Assembly (NCBI RefSeq): GCF_037975245.1
Contig: NC_092574.1
Span: forward strand, 326,001 to 390,000
Length of the DNA: 64,000 bases
Direction: 5' to 3'
From: Apostichopus japonicus
Lineage: Eukaryota; Echinodermata; Holothuroidea; Aspidochirotida; Stichopodidae
In this document: positions 24,846-36,700 of the stretch, one piece after another
Layout of the letters: each line of letters starts with the position of its first letter
How positions within the stretch are numbered: position 1 is the first letter of the stretch
Made by a program: the position numbers and the translations under genes
The notes under the pieces: model-generated
The model's input: only the letters and a program-made list of their open reading frames with translations
What the model was told of the DNA's origin: nothing
The model's database searches: none

Positions 24846-25430
24846 TGTAATAAACGTAACTATTACGAGTCCATTGCTGCTCCTTACCTATTTTTAATTT
24901 GTCAGCTAGACTTGTGTATTCATTGTCTATTTCGGTGGCGGTGTTGCGGTCCGCATATTTGTATTTCTGAGGTATGTTTACAGTTAGCAACCCACCATAT
25001 TTGGCGGGGTCCATCTTGAACATGTTCCTGGTTTTGTCTGCCTCTACGAAGATTTCTTTAGAGGGTGTGATGTTTTCTATGTCCTTCTTGAGGTTGGACA
25101 GGAACTTCTCCATCACTTCGTTGAACTTAATGTTCTCGACCATTTCCAGCATATCGGACTGGAATGAGACCAACTCCAGGATTTGTGGGGGGAGGCATCT
25201 GGATTTTAGCCCGTTTGCATCGGTGGTGGCGGTGTTGTCCTCGTCACGGCTGGTGTCACTCGTTTCCGCATCGGTGTCAGTATCGGCCAGGATGAATAAT
25301 GCTCTCCATCGCATCCATTTATCAGCTTCTCTGTCATCTCCAGCAGTCTTTTCAAGTATTCTCTAGTTGATGGCAAAGGAATGTTCTTGCCCGAGTAGTT
25401 CATATTGTATCTGTAATAAAGTATGGGTCA
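24846..25430 (-). pseudogene. Internally deleted Penelope-like element
   Basis: On the minus strand it starts with the same 5' region as the large copy (ATG at 25403, then MRWRALFILADTDTD from 25314) and is about 96% similar to it. After SLADKLKIG (near 24885) it jumps directly to the family's 3' tail (GAGCAGCAATGGACTCGTAA), which in the large copy lies about 1.66 kb further on. The reverse transcriptase catalytic blocks and the GIY-YIG region are therefore deleted. It keeps both element ends and lies head-to-tail with the large copy, the tandem arrangement typical of Penelope-like elements. Confidence 0.85.
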
Positions 25431-25451
25431 CTATTCCACGAACTACCATAA

Positions 25452-25521
<70 letters not shown>

Positions 25522-25574
25522 TATTAGAGAAAACCAGAGAAATAAGATATGACTCATAATTGACAAATAAGGAG

Positions 25575-25636
25575 TAAGTTTTAGAAAATCTATTGGAATT
25601 TTCGGTCCCCCCTGGGACCTTCGTCAGCAATACTTG
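25575..25636 (-). ncRNA. Hammerhead-like ribozyme motif, copy 1
   Basis: Read on the minus strand, a CTGACGA block (25621-25627) is followed by a GGTCCC/GGGACC hairpin and then GAAA. The outer arms CAAGTATTG and TAAAACTTA pair imperfectly as stem I. Stem III would be only about two pairs. This is the layout of the minimal type I hammerheads known from Penelope-like elements. An extra A lies between CTGACGA and stem II, which departs from the textbook core, so activity is uncertain. Confidence 0.5.
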
Positions 25637-25734
25637 GCAGTTGAATGAGAAGTACAAAATGTGTTTATTACATATATATATATATGGAAGACTTCCTCCA
25701 CTTTGTACTTTTGTGGCAAACAAATAAATAAATA

Positions 25735-25880
25735 ATATATATATATATAATATATATATATATTTATATATATATATATATCTATATATATATCTATATA
25801 TCTATAGATATATATAGATATATTATAGATATATATTTATCTATATATATATATATATATATATATTATAGATATATATA
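25735..25880. repeat. AT microsatellite at Penelope-like 3' end
   Basis: (TA)n with TATCTATAGATATA interruptions, directly following the element tail. It matches the tract at 24715-24845. Confidence 0.9.
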
Positions 25881-28110
25881 TTGTAATAAACGTTAACTAT
25901 TACGAGTCCATTGCTGCTCGGAGTTGTACAGCGATCGTCAGGCCTACTGATCCGTATAAAATATGGGTCGCTATTCCATGAACTACCATTTGGGTTTGAC
26001 ACGGCTGGGTGGTTTCCTTTTGTGTCTGTTGCCATGTCTACAGGTAGAGATGAGCTCGCTTCTCTAGTTGAGCGTGTTGCCTTTGAGGATGGTAATTTGG
26101 AGCTTTTCTTTGCAAAGATTGCATAGACCAGAACCAGACTGCCGCTTGTGCGTTTGGACTGTGACACAATTTCCCAGTGTATTGAATATTCAGCTTTTTT
26201 CTCCTTGAGTTGCCAGATGTGTTTAGAGAGTTCCGTTTCTTTCTTATATCGGTCATGTTGGAATGATTTGGTGTGGTTGTTGTATCTCTTCTTAAATTCT
26301 CCGCTCACGAGGCCTATGTATGACGCGTTGTCGGTTCATGACGTGACTGTGGCTTTGTAAATGACGTCATTAACCAAGCAGTTGCCGCGAAGTGGGCAAC
26401 TGTCTACTTCTCGGCAGTTGCATGTCTTTTCCTGGGGGGGGGGTTGGCTCGTTTCTTTCATGACCTTTGAGTTGTGTGACTTGATGATCTTTTGCATGTT
26501 TCTCATACAGCTGTAACTTTATTTTGACTGTTGATCTGTTGAAGATTTTGTGTAGCTTGTTGGTCTGTGGGAATTGCTTGTCGATGAGTTTTAGGAAGTC
26601 CGCCGCAAAGTTGGTCTTTACGTTTTTGCTGTACGGGGGGTTGTACCATGTGATTTTTCTTGACCTGCATTTCTTGTTCTGTTTGGTGTCTTCGTTTTCC
26701 TTGTTTTGGTATTTGATAGTATGGTTGTATCCAGCTGACCAGAGGGCATGATTGTAGGTGGGTGCTGCTTTCTTGAATGCATCCTGGTTAGATGATAGAC
26801 CAGAGACTGTTCTTTCGATGGCTGGCGGTATGTTCTTTAGTATTGCGTGCGGGTGGTTCGAGTGTTGGCTTATGTAGATTGGTTCGTTGTTTGGTTTTCT
26901 GTAGGGCTGGTATTCATGTTCAAAGTGACGTCAAGGAAGTTGACTGTTTTCAAGTTCGTTTGGACAGTGATTTTTAGTCCACATGTATGGACGATCTTGA
27001 TTAGGGCTTTTGGTATTCTGTCTGCTTTGCTGCCTGAGCATGACCTCATTACTGCTAGCCCATCGTCCCTGTATAGAACCAAACCAGTGATATCGGGGTT
27101 TTTCTCCAGTTGGTTCAAAATGAATAGTCCCACCAATTTACAAACTTCCGCTTTGTCAAATGCACCCATTGAGACGTGGAATTGGTTGACTGTGTCTCTC
27201 TTCTCGTTTGCCCTTGTGATCGAGAGATCTCCTTGCGTGCATGATAGTCTTGTATTCAGTATCACTGATTCTGGTGTATGCTTTGGCCCATGCTAGACAT
27301 TTGTGTATGAGATCCTTGCTTATTGAAGGGTAAAAATCAACAATATCGAAGACCAGAAAGGTGAGACTGCTCTTTTCCTGTATATTTTTAATCCATTCCA
27401 GTACGCTTGTGGTATGTTTTCATTTATGTGGTCCAGCATGACCTTGCTCACTCGTCCCATTTCAGGTTTTTTGTGTTTATTAGCCTGCATTTTGTGTTAT
27501 TTTGAAAAATTTCTTTGTGGTCCTTGATTGTCACGAAAGCCGTTTTGGGTCCAGTTTTATTTATTCGGTTACCTATTTTTAATTTGTCAGCTAGACTTGT
27601 GTGTTCATTGTCTATTTCGGTGGCGGTGTTGCGGTCCGCATATTTGTATTTCTGAGGTATGTTTACAGTTAGCAACCCACCATATTTGGCAGGGTCCATC
27701 TTGTACATGTTCCTGGTTTTGTCTGCCTCTACGAAGATTTCTTTAGAGGGTGTGATGTTTTCTATGTCCTTCTTGAGGTTGGACAGGAACTTCTCCATCA
27801 CTTCCTTGAACTTAATGTTCTCGACCATTTCCAGCATATCGGACTCGAATGAGACCAACTCCGGGATTTGTGGAAGGGGGCATCTGGATTTTAGCCCGTA
27901 TGCATCGGTGGTGGCGGTGTTGTCCTCGTCACGGCTGGTGTTACTCGTTTCCGCATCGGTGTCAGTGTCGGCCAGGATAAATAATGCTCTCCATCGCATC
28001 CATTTATCAGCTTCTCTGTCATCTCTAGCAGTCTTTTCAAGTATTCTCTAGTTGATGGCAAAGGAATGTTCTTGCCCGAGTAGTTCATGTTGTATCTGTA
28101 ATAAAGTATG
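25881..28110 (-). pseudogene. Penelope-like retroelement, RT plus GIY-YIG regions
   Basis: On the minus strand: an N-terminal segment (ATG 28088), MRWRALFILADTDTD (from 27999) and KTAFVTIKDHKEIF. The RT catalytic block A follows as VFDIVDFYPSIS (about 27318-27353), then block C as LYRDDGL (about 27060-27080) and TVNFLDVTLNM. After a Cys-rich linker (CNCREVDSCPLRGNC, near 26370-26415) comes a GIY-YIG-type endonuclease region: VIYKATVTS, ASYIGLVSGEFKKRYNNH (about 26280-26320) and HIWQLKEKK. YRDD-type RT plus GIY-YIG defines canonical Penelope-like elements. The copy is dead: a frameshift follows CRLIN (near 27465), another lies before block C (near 27230), and an in-frame TGA falls inside the endonuclease (near 26337). 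A frame change between LEMTEKLI and MRWRALF is shared with the neighbouring deleted copy. Confidence 0.93.
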
Positions 28111-28132
28111 GGTCGCTATTCCACGAACTACC

Positions 28133-28169
<37 letters not shown>

Positions 28170-28216
28170 TATATTGTTAGAGAAAACCAGAGAAATAAGA
28201 TATGACTCATAATTGA

Positions 28217-28278
28217 CAAGTTTTAGAAAATCTATTGGAATTTTCGGTCCCCCCTGGGACCTTCGTCAGCAATACTTG
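28217..28278 (-). ncRNA. Hammerhead-like ribozyme motif, copy 2
   Basis: The core is the same as at 25575-25636: CTGACGA (28263-28269), a GGTCCC/GGGACC hairpin, then GAAA (28242-28245), on the minus strand. Here stem I is better: CAAGTATTG against TAAAACTTG pairs at 8 of 9 positions, counting one G-U. The predicted cleavage would follow the TTTTC that precedes TAAAACTTG. It lies about 190 nt upstream of the Penelope-like ORF start. Confidence 0.55.
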
Positions 28279-28305
28279 GCAGTTGAATGAGAAGTACAAA
28301 ATGTG

Positions 28306-28345
<40 letters not shown>

Positions 28346-28394
28346 AAGACTTCCTCCACTTTGTACTTTTGTGGCAAACAAATAAATAAATAAA

Positions 28395-28544
<150 letters not shown>

Positions 28545-28549
28545 TTGAC

Positions 28550-28690
28550 ATCAGTAGTAGTACGTGTCAATTTAGATGTAGCACACATGACTTTAGTAGT
28601 AGTAGTAGTAGTAGTAGTACATGTCAAATTAGTAGTAGTACATGTCAAATTAGTGCACTTCAAATTAGTAGAAGTACATGCCATTAGTAG
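28550..28690. repeat. AGT trinucleotide and AGTACATGTCAAATT repeats
   Basis: (AGT)n runs are mixed with three imperfect copies of AGTACATGTCAAATTAGTAG. Confidence 0.85.
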
Positions 28691-28699
28691 CAGTATATG

Positions 28700-30899
28700 C
28701 TGCTGTGGTCCTTTTTGCATTCCATATACGAAAGCCTTCAGTAAAATCTTCAACGGCTGCATCGCTATGGTTAACTGACTTTGATGAATAATGCAAACAA
28801 GAAACGTCCATATTAATGAGGTATGCGAGGCATGCAAGAGCACGTGAAAAATGTGGAGGGGCGGAAGTATCATTCCGCCCCCCCGCTTCGCAAGTCAGAA
28901 AACCCCTTTTTCATTTCCAAATGAGAAAAAAATCTCATTTAGAGCACCAAATAGCATCTAAGGCCAGGTGAAAATGCAAAATTATATACAAAATGGAGTG
29001 GGTGGGTTGAAGTGTGCTATATTGCACCAAATTGCATCTGAGGCCACCTGGAAATGCAAAAAAAGTCCAAAGGGGAGGGGGACACCCCCTCCCCTTAGAC
29101 CCCTCCCCCAGGCCAGCCATCCGTCTTCAGCCCCCCACTCAAAAGTACCTTCCTACGCCACTGGCTGATATGCCGTGAATGTGAGTAAAATATTCCAAAT
29201 CGAAATATGTATTGCTAATCATGCAGACGTCAAAGTGATATCCTTAAATCCGAACTTCCGAACTAATACTCAGCACTTTCTTTATCTTACTTAATGAGTA
29301 AAAAAAAACTGATATTTTTTGGGTACACTTGACACGTCATATCTCACAAGAAATGGTTGCTCACATTTATTTTCCGACTCAAGAGTGTACTTTTCACAAA
29401 CGCTGGTAATTTATGGTTTTAATACACTTAATGATTAGACCCCAAAATACCAAAACTTTGCGCTGCTGTGGCTTGAAAACACCCCATATTGATTAGAAAT
29501 TATCCTTTCAAACATTTCTGATGGCAATCACACCAACTTTATTATTGGGAGGCATCTTTTTTTAATGTCAATATGGGAATACTTAATGTCAAAAGGTCAA
29601 AAGGTGGAGTAGAACAACAAAGGTGGTGTTTGTTTTTTTATAACTCGATGTTATATCTCGATTGTTATAAATCTATCCGGCTACTGTACGTGGCCGAAGT
29701 AGCGGCATTTTAGTGAAAGCATCCATGCGATTTGCAGTGAAAGGACAGAGGGGGGGTGGGGTGCAGGGACAATGATGCAAGGGACAAGAGAAGTAGGGTT
29801 TCAGGAGCTGTTGTATCCTTCCAGAATTTTGGAGGTTTTCATAGACTTTCCTTTATTTTCTAATGCAAACAGCTCTTTCAAATGTTCTACTGCCCTTTTC
29901 CCTAAGTTGTCAAGTTTAGAGTATAAATCTGTCCTTCGTCTGGACAAACATCATATTTCTTTCCGCAGGTAGGCGTAGTCCCTCCATATATGATGGGCTG
30001 TATTTGTTGTAATCCCCAATCCTTACTCATGTGAGTCCTGTCACTGTACCTGTCCCAAATCCCTACCTTTCTCACCCCTCTGGAATCCATTTAACATTCA
30101 ACTGTTAGACCACACTGCTACTACTGTAGTTGAACATTACAGTGGAGTAATTGCACACGTGAATAATCAAAATAGAATATTTTGGAAAACAAAAGTCGAT
30201 AATAAGTAGTTTATTATATAAACAGTATCAGTAAATGGAGCAACAATAAGCTGTAACAGAAACTAACAGGGTAGGATGCAGAGATATTTATATATTGAAA
30301 GCTTTTATTTAATGCAGTTTGGTGCCTTGAATCAGCAATTGCAGTTTTTACCTAAGTACCCAGCTTATTATAATGTACCCTCATTAAGAATCCGGAGGGG
30401 CACAGCCACTATTTCGAGGGAGAGAATTAGAAATTGTCTTTGATTTTCATTGAGATAGCAGGGGCACTACGGCAACTTTGTAGTTTTAGTAGGAAAACAA
30501 GGCTATTTACATACACTTGTGAAAAGGCACCAAGGCGCATGGTTTCCAGAGTGAGAAAAAACAGGTAGAATTGACAGAATTTTAAGAGCAACTTTTTTTT
30601 CAGTGGTTTTTTGAAAACTGTACATCAAAACCTTAACATTTCCTGCAGCTGCTCAATATTTACTGGCTCTTGGCACAAATTTTGCTGGAGTTTTGGACAA
30701 TCTTAGAGCCCTGACTTTGATGATAAAGTTGTAGGATGATCAAGAGAGCACCTAAGGCATTGAAAGGGTTAAAAGGCATACCGCAGTTGTTGCTATCAGT
30801 GATGGATGATTTTTAAGCTCATTACCGCAAGAGGTATTTTGCCATCCACCTGCTTCCTGACGTACATATTTTTACATTCATTGAGTGTGTTTGGTTTTT
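28700..30899. other. Unassigned non-coding sequence with decayed repeat edges
   Basis: Near 28860-29165 are CCCCCC runs and TACGCCACTGG, a sequence often found at the ends of decayed DNA transposons. The repeated ATTGCACCAAATTGCATCTRA / AGGCCA modules at 28940 and 29020 form a short imperfect duplication. No gene is recognised. Confidence 0.4.
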
Positions 30900-31440
30900 A
30901 GCTCATACCAGCATGCTGGTGTGAGCTATTGTTACAGTGCGGCGTCTATCACTCTATCCGTCAACAATTGGTAAAACCGCTCCCACTCGCACAACGTTTG
31001 ATGGAATTTCATGAAAATTGGACACAAGGACCATTGGGTATAGGGCCATCAGAGATGGTCCGAAATATGGGGTCAAAGGTCACCTGTGGGCCGTAATGGG
31101 CCATTTTGTGGAAATACACAAAACGCTTCTTCTCCTACAGATTCCATGGTACAATGTTGAGGGTTTGTCACGATAGTACTATGGAAGTTTTACCTTCAGG
31201 GTGTTCATGAATTTCAGATCAAAGATCAACTAGGGGTCTTTTGTGTCCCGGGCCCCGGCCCAATATTTTCAAATTGCTCCTGTTCGTACAGTGTATGGCC
31301 AGTGATAGTGAAACTTGGTCACAACGTTCCTCGGGATAGGAGTTACGAGGAGTGTTTGGAAAATTGAGGTCAAATGTCATTTAGGGGGTCATCGGGGGTC
31401 ATTCTTTGTAATATTTTCAAATATCTCAATCTCCTCAAGA
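30900..31440. repeat. Hairpin-ended GGTCA-rich repeat, second member
   Basis: It begins with a 28-bp palindrome (30900-30927, arms AGCTCATACCAGCA and TGCTGGTGTGAGCT, two mismatches) directly after GGTTTTT. The body contains GGGTCAAAGGTCACC and other AGGTCA-type half-sites, recalling the 12-15 kb block. Confidence 0.7.
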
Positions 31441-32768
31441 TTTTGATGGATCATATTCAAAGTTGAACTGATGATTGTTGGATTGTGTATGAATAAGGTG
31501 ATGCCTAATAATTTTTGGTCAAAAGTTAATTAATTACAATTAATCCCCATTGTTTAAAAAAATCTGAGCCTTCACCTTTTGCCAAAGCTCCTTTAATTTG
31601 TCTCCCAGTATCTGCAGTGTTTGTTTACATTTGTGGTTAAGCTCTGCAGAGGCTGTTAGTGGAATTAAAGCAGGACTGGGAGTTGTTATTAACTGTTGAA
31701 CTGTAAGCGTGAGAGCCCTACAGCCAATCAGCACTTGCCGATTCTTAGAAGTCTTTGAGCCTGAGGTATGTAGGCAGCTATGGCGGGCCATCAGTCTCAA
31801 ATCATTGGAGATCGACTTATACCGATTTAAATCGACATATACCAGTTTCCTTCGACATATACCAGTTTCCTTTGACTTATACCAGTTTCATTCTACATAT
31901 CATCGATTTAAATCGACATATACCAGCTTCATTCTACATATCATCGATTTAAATCGACATATACCAGTTTCATTCTACATATCATCGATTTATTTTACTT
32001 ATCATCGATTTAAATCGATAATAAGTAAAATAAATCGATGATATGTCGAAGGGATAGGAGTTACGAGGAGTGTTTGGAAAATTGAGGTCAAATGTCATTT
32101 AGGGGGTCATCGGGGGTCATTCTTTGTAATATTTTCAAATATCTCAATCTCCTCAAGATTTTGATGGATCATATTCAAAGTTGAACTGATGATTGTTGGA
32201 TTGTGTATGAATAAGGTGATGCCTAATAATTTTTGGTCAAAAGTTAATTAATTACAATTAATCCCCATTGTTTAAAAAAATCTGAGCCTTCACCTTTTGC
32301 CAAAGCTCCTTTAATTTGTCTCCCAGTATCTGCAGTGTTTGTTTACATTTGTGGTTAAGCTCTGCAGAGGCTGTTAGTGGAATTAAAGCAGGACTGGGAG
32401 TTGTTATTAACTGTTGAACTGTAAGCGTGAGAGCCCTACAGCCAATCAGCACTTGCCGATTCTTAGAAGTCTTTGAGCCTGAGGTATGTAGGCAGCTATG
32501 GCGGGCCATCAGTCTCAAATCATTGGAGATCGACTTATACCGATTTAAATCGACATATACCAGTTTCCTTCGACATATACCAGTTTCCTTTGACTTATAC
32601 CAGTTTCATTCTACATATCATCGATTTAAATCGACATATACCAGCTTCATTCTACATATCATCGATTTAAATCGACATATACCAGTTTCATTCTACATAT
32701 CATCGATTTATTTTACTTATCATCGATTTAAATCGATAATAAGTAAAATAAATCGATGATATGTCGAA
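31333..32768. repeat. Perfect 718-bp tandem duplication
   Basis: Positions 31333-32050 and 32051-32768 appear identical. All ORFs inside recur with identical translations at an offset of exactly 718. The duplicated unit covers flanking repeat DNA plus the left part of the palindrome-array element described next. It is either very recent or an assembly artefact. Confidence 0.95.
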
Positions 32769-33341
32769 GGAAACTGGTATATGTCAATTTAAATCGACAT
32801 ATCATCGATTTATTTTACTTATCATCGATTTAAATCGATAATAAGTAAAATAAATCGATGATATGTCGAAGGAAACTGGTATATGTCGATTTAAATCGAT
32901 GATATGTGGAATGAAACTGGTATATGTCAATTTAAATCGACATATCATCGATTTATTCTACATATCATCGATTTATTTTACTTATCATCGATTTAAATCG
33001 ATGATAAGTAAAATAAATCGATGATATGTTCATTTAAATCGACATCTACCAGTTTAAATCGATGATATGTCGAATTAAATCGGTAGAAGTCAATTTCCGT
33101 GGACTTATACCAGTTTCTAGCGTCTCAAATTGACATATACCTATTTAAATCGACATATCATCGATTTAGCTCATTAACATATTCCAAATTAAATCGATGA
33201 TAAGTAAAATAAATCGATGATATGTAGAATGAAACTGGTATATGTCGAAGGAAACTGGTATATGTCGAAGGAAACTGGTATATGTCGATTTAAATCGGTA
33301 TAAGTCGATCTCCAATGATTTGAGACTGATGGCCCGCCATA
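32497..33341. mobile_element. TATGGC-ended palindrome-array element I
   Basis: The left end TATGGCGGGCCATCAG is matched by inverted CTGATGGCCCGCCATA at the right end, with about 65 bp of inverted similarity continuing inward. An exact 6-bp TSD GGCAGC flanks it (32491-32496 and 33342-33347). The interior is built of palindromes TCGATTTAAATCGA joined by CATATACCAGTTTC-type spacers on both strands, so most of the element can fold back. A truncated copy of its left part at 31779-32050 comes from the 718-bp duplication. No protein is encoded. Confidence 0.85.
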
Positions 33342-33479
33342 GGCAGCCAGCCAAAATGTTGGCAAGGTGTGCTTCAGGTCTGCTCAGGTAGAGGGGAGAA
33401 AGTTTAATAGGGTAGGTCAGTGGTATTGTTTGAGAGAGTTGGTAAAATAGGATTTAAAGGGGGAAAATAGGAATTATAG

Positions 33480-33610
33480 CCAGTGGTGTGGCCAGGATTC
33501 TGCTAACGGAGGGAGGGGGGGGGGTTATCCCTCATGGGCCCAAAATTGGTGGAATCTGAAAAATGGCCTGAAATTTGGTGGGCCATAAAGTTTTGTGGGC
33601 CCTACATTTT
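33480..33610. repeat. Probable decayed transposon edge
   Basis: CAGTGGTGTGGCCAGGATTC followed by a G-run and GGGCC-rich sequence resembles the ends of degenerate DNA transposons in marine invertebrates. No partner end was found. Confidence 0.35.
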
Positions 33611-33717
33611 TAAGCTCGAAAAGGAATGAGCTTCTGCACCATTGGTGCTCTAGTTTCTTCTTTCACCCTCTGTCTGTCTACATTGTTGGTTCTCTTTTCT
33701 TTCATCTTCCGCTGCAG

Positions 33718-36700
33718 TTTATTCTCCCAACAAAAGGTCGCTATAGAAAATTTAGGAGATACGGCTCAGTCCGAGTACAAGCATGGCTCATCTCTGAACA
33801 CGGAGTCCAGTGGTAGCGATAGTTACAGGGACATTTTAACCAGTCATAAGTAAGTTTCACTCTCTAAACATGTTTTATTTTAAGCAAGGTTTTGTCAGCT
33901 GGCAACATATTATCTATGTTTTATTCTTTTGTAAAACAATTCAAAAATAAGAAACTGACTGGGAAAAGTAAATGCAATGTATTGAGACAAGTTATTGGAT
34001 AATCCCAAACCGAATGTTTACTTACCATAAATGTAACTGGTTGAAAGGTAACGCTGTATCTTGGTAACGATATTTTAAACTATCTCAAGTTGTAAAGGAT
34101 TGGGAAGGTAAATAGAAGTCAATTTGGGGTGGGGGTGAGTGGAGGAGGGGTGGGCAGCTAAAACAAGCTGCTTAAACGATATGATTTTTAAATTTACACT
34201 CTAAACAGTTGACTGTACTGAAAACTGCACAGTGCATTTTAAAGTAGACCACTATCTATTTCTTGCTGTAAAGCAGAACTGTTTGTAACCTTGTGTTGAG
34301 TTTGTTTTGATCTCATCTCCCTTCATGTAATGAATAGGGAGATGAGATATTGTACTTCACTCCACATCAAAAATGTGAGTGAGTGAGTGTGCGTGTCCGT
34401 GTGTGCGTGAGTGAGTGAGCAAAATTAAGTATGTCGCAGACTCCTCCTAGACCCCAAGTCCTGTCGAGTTCAAGCTTGGTGGGTGGGAGCCTGACCATGT
34501 TACAGGTAACTCATGCCTGCGCGATTGATGACGTCAAAGAGGTTGAAGGTCAAGAAATCTAAAAATTAGTTTTTAGCCATTTTCTGCATGCCAACTTGTT
34601 GGACAAAGGCATTAAACCACATTATATGTAGAGAATGAAGAGACAAAGTTTAAAACAAGACAGATTTAGCTGTTTAGGCTTGTAGTTAACGGGTCAATTG
34701 AGTTAAAGTTAAAATTGGTCTAAATTGTGCAAAAGAGTGTGTCCTAGACTGTTAGTCCGATCAGGTTCAAACTTGGTGGGTAGGTGCCTGACCATGTACT
34801 GTAAACTTGATCTTTGGTGATTGTCTAAATGTCATAGGTGAAAGGTCAAATACCCAGAAAGTGTAGCCATTTTCTGCTTGTCAGCATGTTGGAAAAAGTC
34901 ATTAAACCACAGATATGTTGACTATAATGAGACAAATTTTAAATTAGAACTTATGCAGTTGTTTAGGGTCAAGGTCAAAGTTCATTGTAGATCCATTCCA
35001 TCATAAAAGAGATGAGTACCATAGATTGCCATCTTGTCTTATGTTTTAATCTTAATAGATGCTAAGATCCCATAACAAGGGAGTTTATTAGGCAAGTTTC
35101 AGGAGAGATATGATTGATAAAGATGGCTACCTTCAAGGTATGCAAGGAATTAAGATGACTAATGAAGCAATCCATGGCAGAATGAAGGTGAGATGACAAA
35201 ACTATTAATTAATGGATCATTCAACTGTCAATTTGAGTATAGTTTCATTACTTTAATGTATGTTTAATTGCTTTGTTCAAGGGCTGTCCTAACATGTTAG
35301 TGTTTGATATCATGAGATGCAAGGTTAAATTGCGACTAACATGCAACATCATGTAACATGTTGAAAATTTCAAGTTTCATTGCTTACACTACATTTCATG
35401 TTTAATAGAATGTTGAGTGAAACTACCCACTGCTGTAGGGGAGGAAACATTTGGTGTTTAATCCACAAGCTCCAGCTCATTCATTGGCGCTTAAATTTCA
35501 ACTCCTACCCAGATCCCAACGAAAAGAGTAAGTGACGTCTGCTCTGTTACGCGACAATAGCATAAGAGACGGTGGTATGAACAGACCTTATGGGGAAAAA
35601 TTTAACACGTCATTTAACGAAAGTGGAAATACAGTATTCCCCATCTTGGTGGGGTGGAATTCATTTCCCCCGTGGGTTGTATAACAAAAGAGAAATCTGT
35701 AAGCAACGATGATTATTAATGCATCTTTGCGTGATTGATTACTAATCCATCTTTGCGTGATTGATTATTAATCCATATTTGCATGATTGATTATTATACA
35801 AATATTGAATGGTTATGAGTGCAATAGTGCAAATATTTCATGAGTTGAAAGATGGAATGTTCCATTCAACGGGCGCAGCAGAGTTGAATGGAACAAATTA
35901 CATTTTTCAACGAATGAAATATTTGCACTATTGCACGAATGGAAACCATTCATTATTTGTTTTATGCAACATATTATATTAAGACGGGTAAAATGCACTC
36001 ATGCAACCGATTGTTTTGAACAGACAGGTTTCTCTGCTCTCTTACCATTGAAAAAGTGCTACCAAAAAAGTATAACTCATGGTTCTATTTCATAGAGTGG
36101 AATAGAGCGGATTTTGCATGCAATCAACAAGCAATTGACCAATCAAATGACCAGACTACAATTAGGTGTTGTATAATAATCCATATTTGCATGATTGATT
36201 ATTAATCCATCTTCTTTCTGCTTAGACGTTGAAGGACAGCGTAGTAAAATCAGAGGATTCCGTGAAGAGACTGTTAGCAGAGATCAAGATGTTAGGTCAA
36301 AGGGTCGTTCAGTCTCATAAAGCCATACAGAAGGAGGAAGAGCCAGGTACATTTTCAAGTTTCTTCCTTTTGGGTTTGGTACGTTGAGAGTACAAGATGG
36401 ATATGATGCTCGCATTGTATAAAATTATTGGTAGCAGTATGCTGGAGACAGTGGGTTGTAGGACTATTGTTTGCGAGCGGGTCACAGATATGGTCATGTG
36501 CGAAGAAAGTTGGAATGAATTTCAAAACTAACCAATGAGTCGGTCTTGCGTACAAAGATTTACTTCGCTGCTAAATAAACCCGAGCGCGTTTAACAGGAT
36601 CATGTCAAGCATAAATCAGGGACGTTTAAATTTGGTGAAAATGTTCTATTTATGGTAGTTCACAAGCGAGAATGTTACCTAACTTATATGGAATTGATGC

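Noticed and set aside
31709-32759. Duplicated 110-codon ORFs with repeated ISSIYF/HRFKSTYTSF motifs
   Set aside because: They translate the palindrome array of element I and its 718-bp duplication. They are not genes.
33626-33717. Apparent membrane-anchor N-terminus (MSFCTIGALVSSFTLCLS...)
   Set aside because: The hydrophobic stretch is the translation of a pyrimidine tract ending in CAG. The exon more likely begins at 33718, so the signal-like sequence is an artefact.
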